A stretch of 12,597 nt of DNA from Basidiobolus heterosporus B8920 (lineage: Eukaryota; Basidiobolomycota; Basidiobolomycetes; Basidiobolales; Basidiobolaceae), in assembly GCA_000697455.1 (NCBI GenBank), contig JNET01032723.1, forward strand, positions 1 through 12,597, read 5' to 3'. Below the pieces are notes generated by a model. That model saw only the letters and a program-made list of their open reading frames with translations, was not told the origin of the DNA and searched no databases. Numbering within the stretch: position 1 is the stretch's first letter; each line of letters opens with the position of its first letter. Below are positions 1-9,600 of this stretch, one piece after another. The position numbers and the translations under genes are program-made.

Positions 1-24
1 CCAGTGATATTTCTCAAATACTGC

Positions 25-41
25 ACACTGGTTGCCAGTGT
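25..41. repeat. Short perfect inverted repeat upstream of the LRR-RhoGEF gene
   Basis: ACACTGG and CCAGTGT form a 7-bp perfect stem around a 3-nt TTG loop, followed directly by a run of T (41-46). A further CCAGTG copy sits at 1-6. It lies about 65 bp before the first ATG, so in the promoter or 5' UTR of the plus-strand gene. It could be a palindromic protein-binding site or chance. The stem plus T-run resembles a bacterial terminator, but the window is eukaryotic, so that reading is not adopted. Confidence 0.3.
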
Positions 42-104
42 TTTTTGCACCTTGACATTCTATACCCTGACAAGATACATTCTTATCAAGCGAATACTCT
101 CTGA

Positions 105-3100
105 ATGACTGTCCTTTTGAATTCAAACCAAGGTCCTTTGAATATATCAAAGGCCTTGGATAATGCTCAGTTGCATCCAGGGTTCGAATATATGAATACT
201 ACTGAAAACAGCGAAACAAGAGATTCGGCTGTAGGATTAGATAACGTACTGGAGCCAAATAGAAACTCGTTTGGCAAAAGAATGTCTAGATACCATGCAC
301 TCCATGTTCCTAAATATCCTATCAACCGATTGTCTCAATTCATCAAACAGAAACTCCAACCTAGTCCGAAATTAGCGCACAAGACCTCAGAATCCTCCTT
401 AGGCTCAGCCATATCTTTTTCTCTCTCAGACGATGATTCAAGCCAACTCGACACTACTGCAGACGTTTTCCTCGACCTATCTTATAAAGGACTGGAAAAA
501 TTCCCAGAGACCCAGACTGGCGAGTACCTTCCTTAGGTTTATGTGTAGGGTTTCAGAAAATAACCATTTCCCTCATGTTTTCTTAGATGTTACCCACTTG
601 GTCCTCACGCAAAACAACATCAATAGATTTCCTTTGTGCGCTTTCTGGAATCTTCCCCACTTGGTAGTCTTGGATTTATCTTATAACCATATAGTGGAGT
701 TGCCACCGGATATCGGACAAGTTAAAACTCTAAAGGAACTATATCTTCGGGATAACAAAATCGAGGCTCTACCACTGACACTGTACAACCTGGAAAATTT
801 GGAAGTTTTAGATTTATCAGAAAATTACATTCAAAAAATAGGTATCCTTGACCATCCGATATTGCCACTTTATTTTGTTTGGATCTAACTCCCAGTACAT
901 AGATGCTTCTGTGTGTAGATTGGTTTCACTTTGTCATTTGGACATCCGAAACAATCAGCTTATTGATGTCCCTTTCTCTCTGGGCCTACTCTCGGCGAAC
1001 CTTACTTCATTCCTAGTCGATGGAAACCCGTTCATTTATCCCTTTAGTGACCTCGTTGTGCCAATTCTGTCCATACCCTTCCGTGGTAAACGGAGCTTCA
1101 TTAAAGTGTCCAACACACATCGTGACAAAAACCAATCAATTAGAAAAGATGATGGGCTTGCCGGTTATGGGTATGGAGATGATCCGATGTACAAGACTTT
1201 TTCATTAGGCCGACTCGGGTTGAGTCGTAAACCCGCCGTAGTCACATTACTGGATAATGATGGTATGAGATGCAAGGAAAGAAAGATCAGCCCACCACTG
1301 ATGCATTTGTGGAGTAACTTTGCTCAGCAACATCAGCATCCACTCACCGATACCAAATCAAAGGAAGACACCAATACGGAGTTGTTACATTCACAACCGC
1401 TCAGCCCATCATCAAAAGTCAATCTACCGAACCCTCAGGAGGCCTCCCAGATTTTGGCCACGAAAGGATCCAAATTCAACTCTATCAATCCTTTCAAGAA
1501 CCGACGAGGTTCTGATTTAAATTGTAATGAACCAAGAACTTCAGTTGACAAGATATTTAAAGATGGGAACGAGGATCCAGAGTCACGTGCAAACCTATCC
1601 AAAGGGCCTCAATTCAAAGCTCTTTTAAATCGAACACTTCGGTCACGGTTCTCATCCCCGAATTTACTTCAAAGAGCAAAACGGGCCTCATTCGACGTGA
1701 ATAATGAATATTCTGATACCCGGCGCAATAGTATAGACTATCAAAATGGATCCGCCTGGGATCTCAATAACTCTACTGGATATGGTTTATTGGGTAGCTC
1801 AGCCTATTCAACTTATTCTAATTCCACCCTTTTCTCCCGCTCGGGCAGTTGGGGCTCTGGCGACGTTAGTTCTTCTGCATCGTCTGCTGCTGTGAACGCA
1901 TTCCTGGATAAATTGCGTGACTTATACGATCTGGATCCTGAGACGAACGAACGAGATCTGCTTAAAGTTGGTATCCAGAAGCGTGGAAACACTGCAACAT
2001 CAGACAGTCATAGCTCCGAAAATGAGATCACTTATCGGAAAGCAGGTGGCGTACAAAGACGTTGATTTCTCTAGAATCAGTGATTTCTAAACATCCCTTT
2101 TCATCACTCGCTGTAGTTCACCTATCAATGTACGGTATCATTGACCAACGAAACAACATCATCAATGAAATCATCGCCACCGAAGAGACATACGTAGCTT
2201 CTCTCGAAAACCTAGTTAAAGTAAGTCTAAGGCTTCCACGACTTGCAATAGATCGGCATCCTTACCCACTAATTTTCAGATTTATTTGTTTCCTGCTGAG
2301 GCCAACAAAGTGATGAGCTCGAGGAAGAGCAAAGCGATTTTCTCTAACGTAGAAAGTATTCTTCTATTCCATCGAGAGCACCTTTTGCCTGCTCTTAAAT
2401 TATGTTTGAAGGAAGAAAACCAATGCATCGGTCAAGTTTTTGCGAAGCACGTATGTTTGCTATTTCAACATACTCTCCTTATCTGATAGTATTTAACATT
2501 CTCCTGATGCTTATGTAGAACCCATATATTAAGATGTATTCAGTATACATCAACAATTTTGACTACGCTCTATCAGAGCTACAATTACTGATTGCAAAGC
2601 ATCCCAAGCGGACCAGCACTTATTTGAAGGTTGGTTGTAGACACGTCTTAGCTCCTTACGCCAGCCCAAAGCTAATTTCCCTTTGTATTCTAGACAGCAC
2701 TGCAGCATCCCAACCACAACCAACTGAATCTACAAGGGTATCTTCTATTACCGGTCCAACGAATTCCTCGATACAAAATGCTCCTTCAGGTTCGTCTAAT
2801 TTCTGTTAAACCATGTAGTGTCGCAATCGACCTATATTTACATGCTGGGTCTGCAATACAGGATTTGTTAACCAACACGCTGCCAGACCACCCAGATATC
2901 CAGGACTTGAGGCTAGCTTTAGAAGAAATTACGATACGCGCTCAGGAAATCAATGAGCGAAAGCGAGAACATGAACGTAAGTATCGAGTGATCTCCATCC
3001 AGGCCAAAATCAAAGGAGCCTCGGAGATTCCTTTGGTACAGCCGCACCGACGATACATTCACGAAGGAACATTACATTTGTATCGAATTGTCCGAACCTT

Positions 3101-3590
3101 TAATGCTCAAGTGAAGGATCCAAAAACCCAGAAGCTCAGAGATTGCCCATACCTGCACGAAATGGTCATCGACTCGGATTTCATGTTCTATTTGTTTAAT
3201 GATATCATGATCAAGGTAAATTTTGTTGGTTTGACTGATAGCCGAAGTATATTAATATCCTTCGTATTCCTAGTGTAAACCCTCGAATAAGGAATACCGG
3301 AAATTACGAATTCTTCAGCTTTCTTCAAGAACCAAACCAGCCACCATGATTGACAACAACAGTATGTGCAAGTTCGTATAGTATGCTTGGGGTTTACATT
3401 AGACTAATTTTGTTCACTGTGTAGCCATGCGTCTTGTTGATAATCAAACCATCCTGTATTTCACTGGGTCATCAGAATCGGTATGTTGCATGTAGATGAT
3501 GTGGTTTATTGTAACTGAACTGTTACTCATCTTGATTGATTGTAGTTAAGGCAATGGACTGAACTCATTAACCATCGACTTGATTTTTGA
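105..3590 (+). CDS. LRR-DH-PH protein, putative Rho guanine nucleotide exchange factor (11 exons, 945 aa)
   Basis: Exons: 105-519, 587-841, 903-2045, 2117-2220, 2280-2450, 2519-2629, 2694-2789, 2862-3215, 3274-3361, 3425-3480, 3546-3590. They sum to 2,838 nt, which is 945 codons plus TGA. Residues 1-120 are polar and probably disordered. Residues 121-285 hold about six leucine-rich repeats of 23-24 residues, with cores such as LDLSYNHIVELP and LDIRNNQLIDVP. A Ser/Asn-rich linker follows (about 290-600). A DH (RhoGEF) domain spans about 616-805, starting at RNNIINEIIATEETYV and carrying the diagnostic CR3 helix GYLLLPVQRIPRYKMLLQ (748-765). A PH domain runs from about 830 to the end and closes with the usual Trp-bearing helix (LRQWTELI). 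DH-PH pairs load GTP onto Rho/Rac/Cdc42 GTPases at membranes; the LRRs probably recruit a partner. Introns are 58-72 nt. ATG 105 has an in-frame TGA directly before it and a weak -3 base (T), so an upstream exon outside the window is possible. The domains are certain; the GTPase target is unknown. Confidence 0.9.
520..586 (+). other. Probable GC-AG intron (67 nt), intron 1 of the LRR-RhoGEF gene
   Basis: The donor is TG|GCGAGT and the acceptor is TTCTTAG. Using this GC donor joins ...KFPETQT to DVTHLVLTQNNI with a reconstituted Asp codon (G|AT) and restores exact leucine-rich-repeat spacing. The nearby GT at 524-525 with the same acceptor shifts the frame and meets a stop within about 15 codons. 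No GT in the right phase exists between the first LRR and the in-frame TAG at 534-536. GCGAGT closely matches the GCAAGT consensus of GC-AG introns. Confidence 0.8.
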
Positions 3591-4032
3591 GCCTTTTAAA
3601 GGAACAACTGAACATTCTTCTCAACATTCTTCTCCTTTACTTCATACATTATTACCAACCCCATTGCACTGCACTTCACTTTATTGGCAATAGTTTTCCC
3701 AACCACTCTGTTCTTTTTGTTGACCGAAAATCCCACTTCTTCAGGCTGTTGATTATTTCACTTAGGCTCAGATGAGTTAGAACTTTCCAGATTGTTGGAA
3801 TGCGGCTAACTCAACCTATATATATGTTGACTTGTTATAGAGATCCCCCTGCTTTCCACCCACAATGTGTCGTTTGTACAATTTGTCGCTATCTAATACA
3901 TGCACTTTATTTGATCATTGAATCACCCGGTATCGTTATGAAAAGTGAACTAATTTAGTCGATATCATTCAACAAAAGCCGCCTGGATCCAACTTGATCT
4001 TGGGTTAGTTCGTGGTTAGATCGGTCCCGTTC

Positions 4033-4038
4033 TTTATT
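4033..4038 (-). terminator. Candidate poly(A) signal of the MFS transporter gene
   Basis: TTTATT on the plus strand reads AATAAA on the coding strand, about 185 nt past the MFS stop codon. Fungal poly(A) signals are degenerate, so this is only a plausible site. A second AATAAA on the minus strand lies near 3907-3912. Confidence 0.35.
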
Positions 4039-4149
4039 GGGAACAAGAAAAGTATGTGACGATAATATAAGACAAGACAAAAATTAAATCTAAAGTGGAA
4101 ACTTGACCAGATGTTAAATGAAAAATTCCGGTGCTGGTAAAGAATTCTA

Positions 4150-4155
4150 AATAAA
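4150..4155 (+). terminator. Possible poly(A) signal of the RhoGEF gene
   Basis: AATAAA (within TAAATAAAAG) is the clearest plus-strand hexamer after the RhoGEF stop, but it is about 560 nt downstream and only about 70 nt before the convergent MFS stop. If used, the two 3' UTRs would overlap antisense to each other. An earlier degenerate signal is equally possible. Confidence 0.2.
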
Positions 4156-4221
4156 AGACTCTCCTATGTGTTTACAAGATAGTGAAGAAATGGCTCGTTG
4201 GTGAATGTTCTATCCGGATGA

Positions 4222-5992
4222 TCATGCGTTTTGCTCTACAGGAACAACTACTTCGTCGCTTTTCACGGGTTTCTCGTCAGTAATCCAGAAACTTTGAATC
4301 AGTGAGATGCAACTGAAAATTGTGAGTAGAATCCAAGCAAATTGGTGATTGAAAGGGTATGGTAATCCGGCTTTAAGAGACCAGCTCCATGTGATTCCAC
4401 CTAGCGCGGGGGAAACCGCGCGAGTAAAAGCGGCTACACATTGAGATGCACCGTTAATAGTTCCCAGGTATTTCTCATTGGGTGCAGTGTTGTTAAGCTA
4501 TCAAAAAGAGGTATATTAGCAGGAATGCGAATATTCTACCACTTGAATCACGCTACTTACCAAGATAAAGATGTTGGTATATGCACCAGCGCCACAAAGT
4601 GTCTTCGCCGCCAAATCGAATATAACGATGGCCCATACCCAACCTTCATTCCAACCTTCATATTCAACCTTCTTAGCCACTACTGATCCAAGTTGGAAGG
4701 TAAAATAGGTGACCATGTAGGCAAACAAACTCCAACGATAGAAAGGTAACGTTCCTAATTTGCGCTGGCATGGTGGGTAAAATACCAGTTGTCCAATGAC
4801 AATGAAGGCACCGCATATCGACAGTGCAAGACCAACTTTAGAGACGGTAAAGGAAAGCCCTCCGAAAGGAATCGGTGAGGATGCCCAAATAGGGAATAGT
4901 TCATCGCAAAGTGTGGTCTGAAAAGCTAGCAAGCCATATCCAAGAATTGCCATAAGAACTGGGAATGTGAATGGGCCTGAAGAGCTCCGCTCGACCTGGG
5001 TACTACTGCTAGAGACGGAATCAGCACGCTCGGTCAAGAGGGGTGAATTTTCGGTTGGTACAGCATCAGTGTTCTTTTTTGTTTTCTTGGACTCTAAAGT
5101 TTCTTCCAACACGAAGAATCCCATCAAGAATCCGGGAACTGTGATGAAGGCCGCGGTAACACAAGGAAGGAAATATGGATATTCCTTGAAAAACTCGGAT
5201 GAACCGAACAGAAAGGGGAATTGTTCCACAGGATTCGATAGCAGACCGGCAATCATAGGGCCAACTACGGGAAGTTATCTAGTTAGCCAGGGCACAGATA
5301 TTATAGCTTTCTAGACATTGGTTACTTACTAACTATACCGGTACCCCACATCAAAGAGACAAGACTGAATCCCTTAGCTACAAATCAACAATTGGAATTA
5401 GTTTCAAGAAAATGCCGCAAGTTTCCACACGAGAGAATCTAACCTTGGTTAGTTCTGTCAGTCAACTCTCCAATAACACTTTTGACAACTCCCACATTTC
5501 CATTAAGCAAACCACTGACACAACGAGCAAATATAGCCCAGCCATAGGATTTACTAAGTCCGAACATGGTACAACCAAGGAAACTACCGATAAGTCCCAT
5601 AAGGATAACCGGGCGACGTCCGATCCGGTCAGAAATCACTCCCCAGAATAGGCCGGAGACCATTTCAGCAATGGAAAATACAGCAGCTAACAAACCAACA
5701 TAAAACCCAATTTCTTTCTCTTCTTTTGCGATGCCAAAATCGCGTACCTGCATAAAGTCAAGATAAATATGGTGATAACCGAAGTATAGCGAAATAAATA
5801 GTCACTCCACCATCTAAAAAAAGGTCAACCTGTTAGTATTCCTGTGTAGAAAGCTTGATGGTAGATCAATAAACTTACATAGTACATGAACGGGAAAATC
5901 ACAGTAAGCACGACTGGCTCAGCCAGAAGTACACAAGAAAGAACGAAGAACTGAGCCTTCGGTAAGGGAGTCTCTGGAGTACCTGGTTGCAT
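4222..5992 (-). CDS. MFS transporter, DHA1 type, zinc-induced-facilitator/TetA-like (6 exons, 482 aa)
   Basis: Exons on the minus strand: 5992-5879, 5813-5811, 5747-5444, 5377-5330, 5264-4561, 4497-4222. They sum to 1,449 nt, which is 482 codons plus TGA; introns are 63-66 nt. The product is a polytopic major facilitator with about 12 membrane segments. It opens with TPLPKAQFFVL, typical of this fungal family, then FPFMYYMVRDFGIAK, which aligns with the FPFLYFMIRD stretch I recall from plant ZIFL proteins. MFS motif A (GVISDRIGRRP) lies between TM2 and TM3 at about residues 79-89. WGTGIVIGPMIAGLL is the conserved TM5 region. The central cytosolic loop after TM6 is charged and Ser-rich and contains an acidic dileucine motif (ENSPLL). 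It is probably a proton-coupled antiporter; the substrate cannot be read from sequence (metal chelates, drugs and organic ions are known in related families). ATG 5992 is the only in-frame Met before an upstream stop and has A at -3. Length is normal and nothing is broken. Confidence 0.9.
5811..5813 (-). other. 3-nt micro-exon (single ATG/Met codon) of the MFS gene
   Basis: The 131-nt gap between exon 1 (ending at 5879) and exon 3 (starting at 5747) divides into 65 nt + 3 nt + 63 nt, matching the other introns of this gene (63-66 nt). Intron 1 has donor GTAAGT at 5878, a perfect TACTAAC branch site at 5838-5832 and acceptor TTTTTTTAG ending at 5814. Intron 2 has donor GTGGAG at 5810, TTGAC at 5761-5757 and acceptor ATGCAG ending at 5748. 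All junctions are phase 0. The inserted Met gives FPFMYYMVRDF, the spacing of the family; skipping it loses one residue. Confidence 0.7.
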
Positions 5993-6608
5993 AATCAAAA
6001 ACAAGTGGCTCTTCACAGGTAATAGAAAGGAGACTTGTCAAAATGAAGAGCAAGTTAACTAAGACCTAGTATAACAAGGAAATCTAAATAAGGGTGGAAA
6101 TCAGACAAATTTTGGAAAAAAAATCTTAACTCAACGACTATCATTGAAATTTTCGGAAACCATTAAACCGTTGTCTAACAAACAGACAAATTTCCTAATC
6201 ACCCTTGAAACTTAGTCATTGTATGCCAATAAATTAACCATAATATCGCCACATATTTCCACCAAATATTTTCATATCTTTCCCATCGAAGGACTGGATT
6301 CTTCTAATATACGCTTCAATATTGCCTGATTTGGCGATAGACGCAGTCCAGCTAGAATACCATCGATCGCCATCAGATAACGACCGACTTACTTAAAAGG
6401 GAATCTCTCCTGTCCAGTCCGCAGTTTCTTTGCACAACTTTATTTCGGTCCTAGAGATATTAATTAAGCGACATCAATTGGATTGTCGGTTACGGATGTA
6501 GGTAAAATGATATTTGGTTAGAAGTAGGCGCAAGGTTATGGCTTGGAACGATGTTGTGGTGTGTGTTGTGTGCTATGTGCTATAAGTGTTAGAGCTGGTT
6601 GTGTTAGG
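5993..6608. other. Intergenic region: MFS promoter/5' UTR and 3' UTR of the coiled-coil gene
   Basis: 616 bp between two minus-strand genes. The part near 6000-6300 is A+T-rich and should contain the MFS promoter. At 6551-6607 the plus strand is rich in TG (alternating GTGTGTTGTGTG-like units), just past the stop codon of the coiled-coil gene. No convincing open exon, RNA gene or mobile element was seen. Confidence 0.6.
6439..6444 (-). terminator. Candidate poly(A) signal of the coiled-coil gene
   Basis: TTTATT on the plus strand is AATAAA on the coding strand, about 165 nt past the proposed stop at 6609. This is position-based inference only. Confidence 0.3.
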
Positions 6609-9600
6609 TTAATAAAACGTTCTAATTAAGAGTATCGATGGGGATTTCGTAGAATAGCAAAACAATTCAAAATCTTGGGGGCTTCTGTACATACAGATGT
6701 TATGTACAAAATGAACTAGCACCTCAATGAAAATTATACAAGAAATGCCATTAAAAGCGGCTTGGGTAGTAATGACCGTATTGGAAATCAAGATGTATGC
6801 GATTCGAGCTTCCACTACAGATTCGAGCAGAGTGTTGGTATTCACTGGGCCGATGAATTCCAAATCGGTTGTACCACGTTTTGACTTCGGTGGTTGTCTC
6901 GTTCTGTGAGCTCTGGGTAACAAATGAAGAGAGTCGCGAGGCACATGTATTTAATTTGTCTAGGGTTCTTGAAATAGGGGAGATCAACATACCAGATACC
7001 AGCGTTGTGCTAGTGGCTAGATGTGACTCAGAATAGAGCCGAGTGTTGTAAATAGGGTCGTTCTGAGGGGTGGTGTGGTGAATTAAGGCCGTGCTAGTGG
7101 AGAAAGCCTGTTGCTTCTGATCGAGTAAACAGTGATAGGCAGTACTATAGTCATTCGAAGTAATCCTCAACATGGCTGAATCCTTCAAGATTTTCTGCAG
7201 CAGCTCAATCAATAGCTTCAGCTCAACATCTCTCAATCGGTCGCTTGATGAGGCTATTCCAAGATGTTTGTTCATGTCAGACAGTTCGTCCAAAATTCCA
7301 CATAGCATAGCATTGCTGGCTTTCGATAATACATCGATATCGAAGGCCTTGTGGGTTGACCGATTTAGGCGAGTCATTTCAGTAGAACGGATGCGCTCAA
7401 ACATCACGGATAGATATATGTACAGTTTCTGATAGGTGCGGTCTGATGCCGTTCGTGGAGTAGGTGGCTGGGACTTCTGTAAAATGGGCAACTTCTTCAT
7501 GTGTACTAATGATATATGGACATACATTAAATTTGAGGTACTCGTATTGATACCTTTATATCGCCGTGCTCTTACCTTCTCTATAATCCTTCGTGGTCTT
7601 GAAAACATCATCTTGACTGTGATCGCTATCAGCAAAATCAATATTTATGGCTCGGATACTAGCAAATTTCAAAGAAAGTGGTGATATCGGTAACCTTTTG
7701 TCATACCGAGCCTTTAAGTTACTCCACTCTGTGCCGGGTTCCGTCGAAAGCCATTCCAACTTCTTTGCCATCTCTGGTTCAATATTACCGGTTTTCTTCT
7801 GGTGAAATCCATTTCTCTCCGTTTCATTTCTGTCCAAAATCCCCAATAATTGACTAGACGGTTTCTGTGCACTAGCGTCAGAATGTACTCGGTGACGAAT
7901 GCGATGCTTCCGCTGGAAATCGGCCCTAACCGCCGAGCTTGCACGGACATCTTTCCATCCTTTTTCTTCTTCGTAGGTGCGGAGAGGTGGAGTACCTAGA
8001 TGGTCGGTTTTCGTATGATTTACCAAGTCACTCATATTCGTGAGCCCAACATATTGGCTCTCTTCTGCCTGAAGCGAAGTCCCAGACTCAGTGCGTAAGT
8101 TAGCAGATTTAGGTAGTGGGGTGATAGGACCACTTTGAGATCTTAACCCAGGTTCCGCATCGCTCATTCCCGAGTTCTCCGGAGTTCCATCTTGCTCAAT
8201 GGAACAATTCAATTCTTGCTTAGATTGTTTGTCGAAATCAAAATTATGAAGTTGATTCACACTCGAAATCAATTTTGCTTGTCCAGGATTCACTTTACCA
8301 TTACAATGGAAATTTTCTGCTAGTCCACCGACTGAATTAATGATATTATCAACGACTTGATCAACAACTAATGTATTGATCAGAATATAATTACCTTTTT
8401 CGTTTGCTTCAGTGAGTTTTACTGCTCCGAAATCAAGCTTGTTTTCTGGATGCTTTATGTTTCCTAAAGAAAATAGAATAAATATGCGAATTTAGGGGCT
8501 GGATATTATGGTCCACTTTGACTACCATCTTCTCCGCCATGGCCAGAATCAGCTAGTTCTAAATCGAAATTAGTAACACGTTGGCAGCACTTGTATTCAA
8601 AGGTTTGGAAGATTCTTTAAGTATATATACTGGCATCGTACCGAACTGTGGAACCCCCTCTTCATACGTTGGTTTGTTGACCTCAACGGCAGTTGGCGGT
8701 AAGTTTCCAGTTGACATAAGTTTATCTTCATCAACAAGCTCTTCAGATCGTTTATGATGTAGCTTCGGTTTTTCGGACGATATATTAACGTCGTCAATCC
8801 TGTTTGATAAGATCTCTTCAGGGTAATGAGCTTTGGTCGATGTGTTGTTGGACGTTAGAGACTATTGAAACAAAAGGTAAGAGAAGAATAGGTAAGTCAT
8901 CAGAAATATCAACCGGTAAGTTTAGAAAGTCGAATGCCACCTCGCTCAGGTTTTCTCCCGAATAAATACTATGACTGTCTGAAGTATCAGTACAAGAGTC
9001 ATTACTAAGTGATCCTGAATATTCCGAGTCCTGATTTCTTTCATAGTGGGAATTTCTGGATCTTCTTCTTTGCCGTCTTTTTCTTCTAACATACTTCTCC
9101 AACTCCCCGAACACTGTATCTCTTACGATATATGAGCCTTCAGGCGTAGCAGGCACTGTTAACGGCCGTATAGATCTATCTTGAAGCTTATCCCAACTAG
9201 GAGTAATCGGAGGTGCGGAACTACTGTGAAGCTCGAGTCCATTGTGTCCGGGATAGTCCAGAAGTTGATGGTGGAAGGGGACGTTCGATTTACTACAGCT
9301 TTCATCAAGATTGGCGTACATACCGTTAAAAGTATCTATGGAGAAATTTCCAAAGCTTAGATCATCTAACCTGGCTCTTAATGCTGATGCCTCATTGTGT
9401 GTTTCGGTTAAGAGCTCAGAATATTCTGCTATCTCAGATTTTAGCCGAACATTTTCATCGGATACTTCCTTCAGAATAGAGATAATGGCAGCATTTTCTT
9501 CGCCCACATCGTATGGATGACTTGGTATCTTGAATTCCAGCTTCAACGGCTTTAGAGTTAGTAGTGAAGGTAGAAATCATAGGTAGAGGCAAAGTCATAC

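Larger units (their letters stand above)
3591..4221. other. Convergent 3' intergenic region between the RhoGEF and MFS genes
   Basis: 631 bp, A+T-rich, holding the 3' UTRs of two genes that face each other. Near 3598-3635 the motif CAACATTCTTCTC occurs twice in close tandem. A TATATATAT tract lies near 3818-3827. I see no convincing coding exon, RNA gene or mobile element. AATAAA-type hexamers on each strand are listed separately. Confidence 0.6.

Noticed and set aside
524-586. Ordinary GT donor at 524 for intron 1 of the RhoGEF gene
   Set aside because: It shifts the frame, destroys the LRR and reaches a stop shortly after the junction.
4967-5314. 115-codon plus-strand open frame opposite the MFS gene
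   Set aside because: It is antisense to conserved MFS coding sequence, with no recognisable domain; a shadow of the real gene.
5748-5878. One 131-nt intron between MFS exons 1 and 3
   Set aside because: It stays in frame, but it is twice the length of the other introns in this gene, leaves a complete internal acceptor/donor set with a TACTAAC branch site unexplained, and drops a residue from a conserved motif. Kept as the main alternative to the micro-exon.
5993-6016. MFS start extended upstream to a GTG at 6016
   Set aside because: GTG is not a normal start in fungi. ATG 5992 has A at -3 and begins the family's usual N-terminus.
6551-6607. TG-rich stretch as a telomere-like or microsatellite element
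   Set aside because: The units are irregular and short, and it sits in an ordinary 3' UTR position; treated as low-complexity sequence.
6751-6999. C-terminus of the coiled-coil gene read straight on without an intron to a stop at 6751
   Set aside because: The frame is open, but the stretch after about 6860 lacks coding periodicity in this frame, while the alternative frame shows a clear RNY pattern from 6844 to 6741. Not fully excluded.
7172-7684. Plus-strand open frames opposite the coiled-coil gene
   Set aside because: They are antisense to exons with strong coding signal and have no domain signature.
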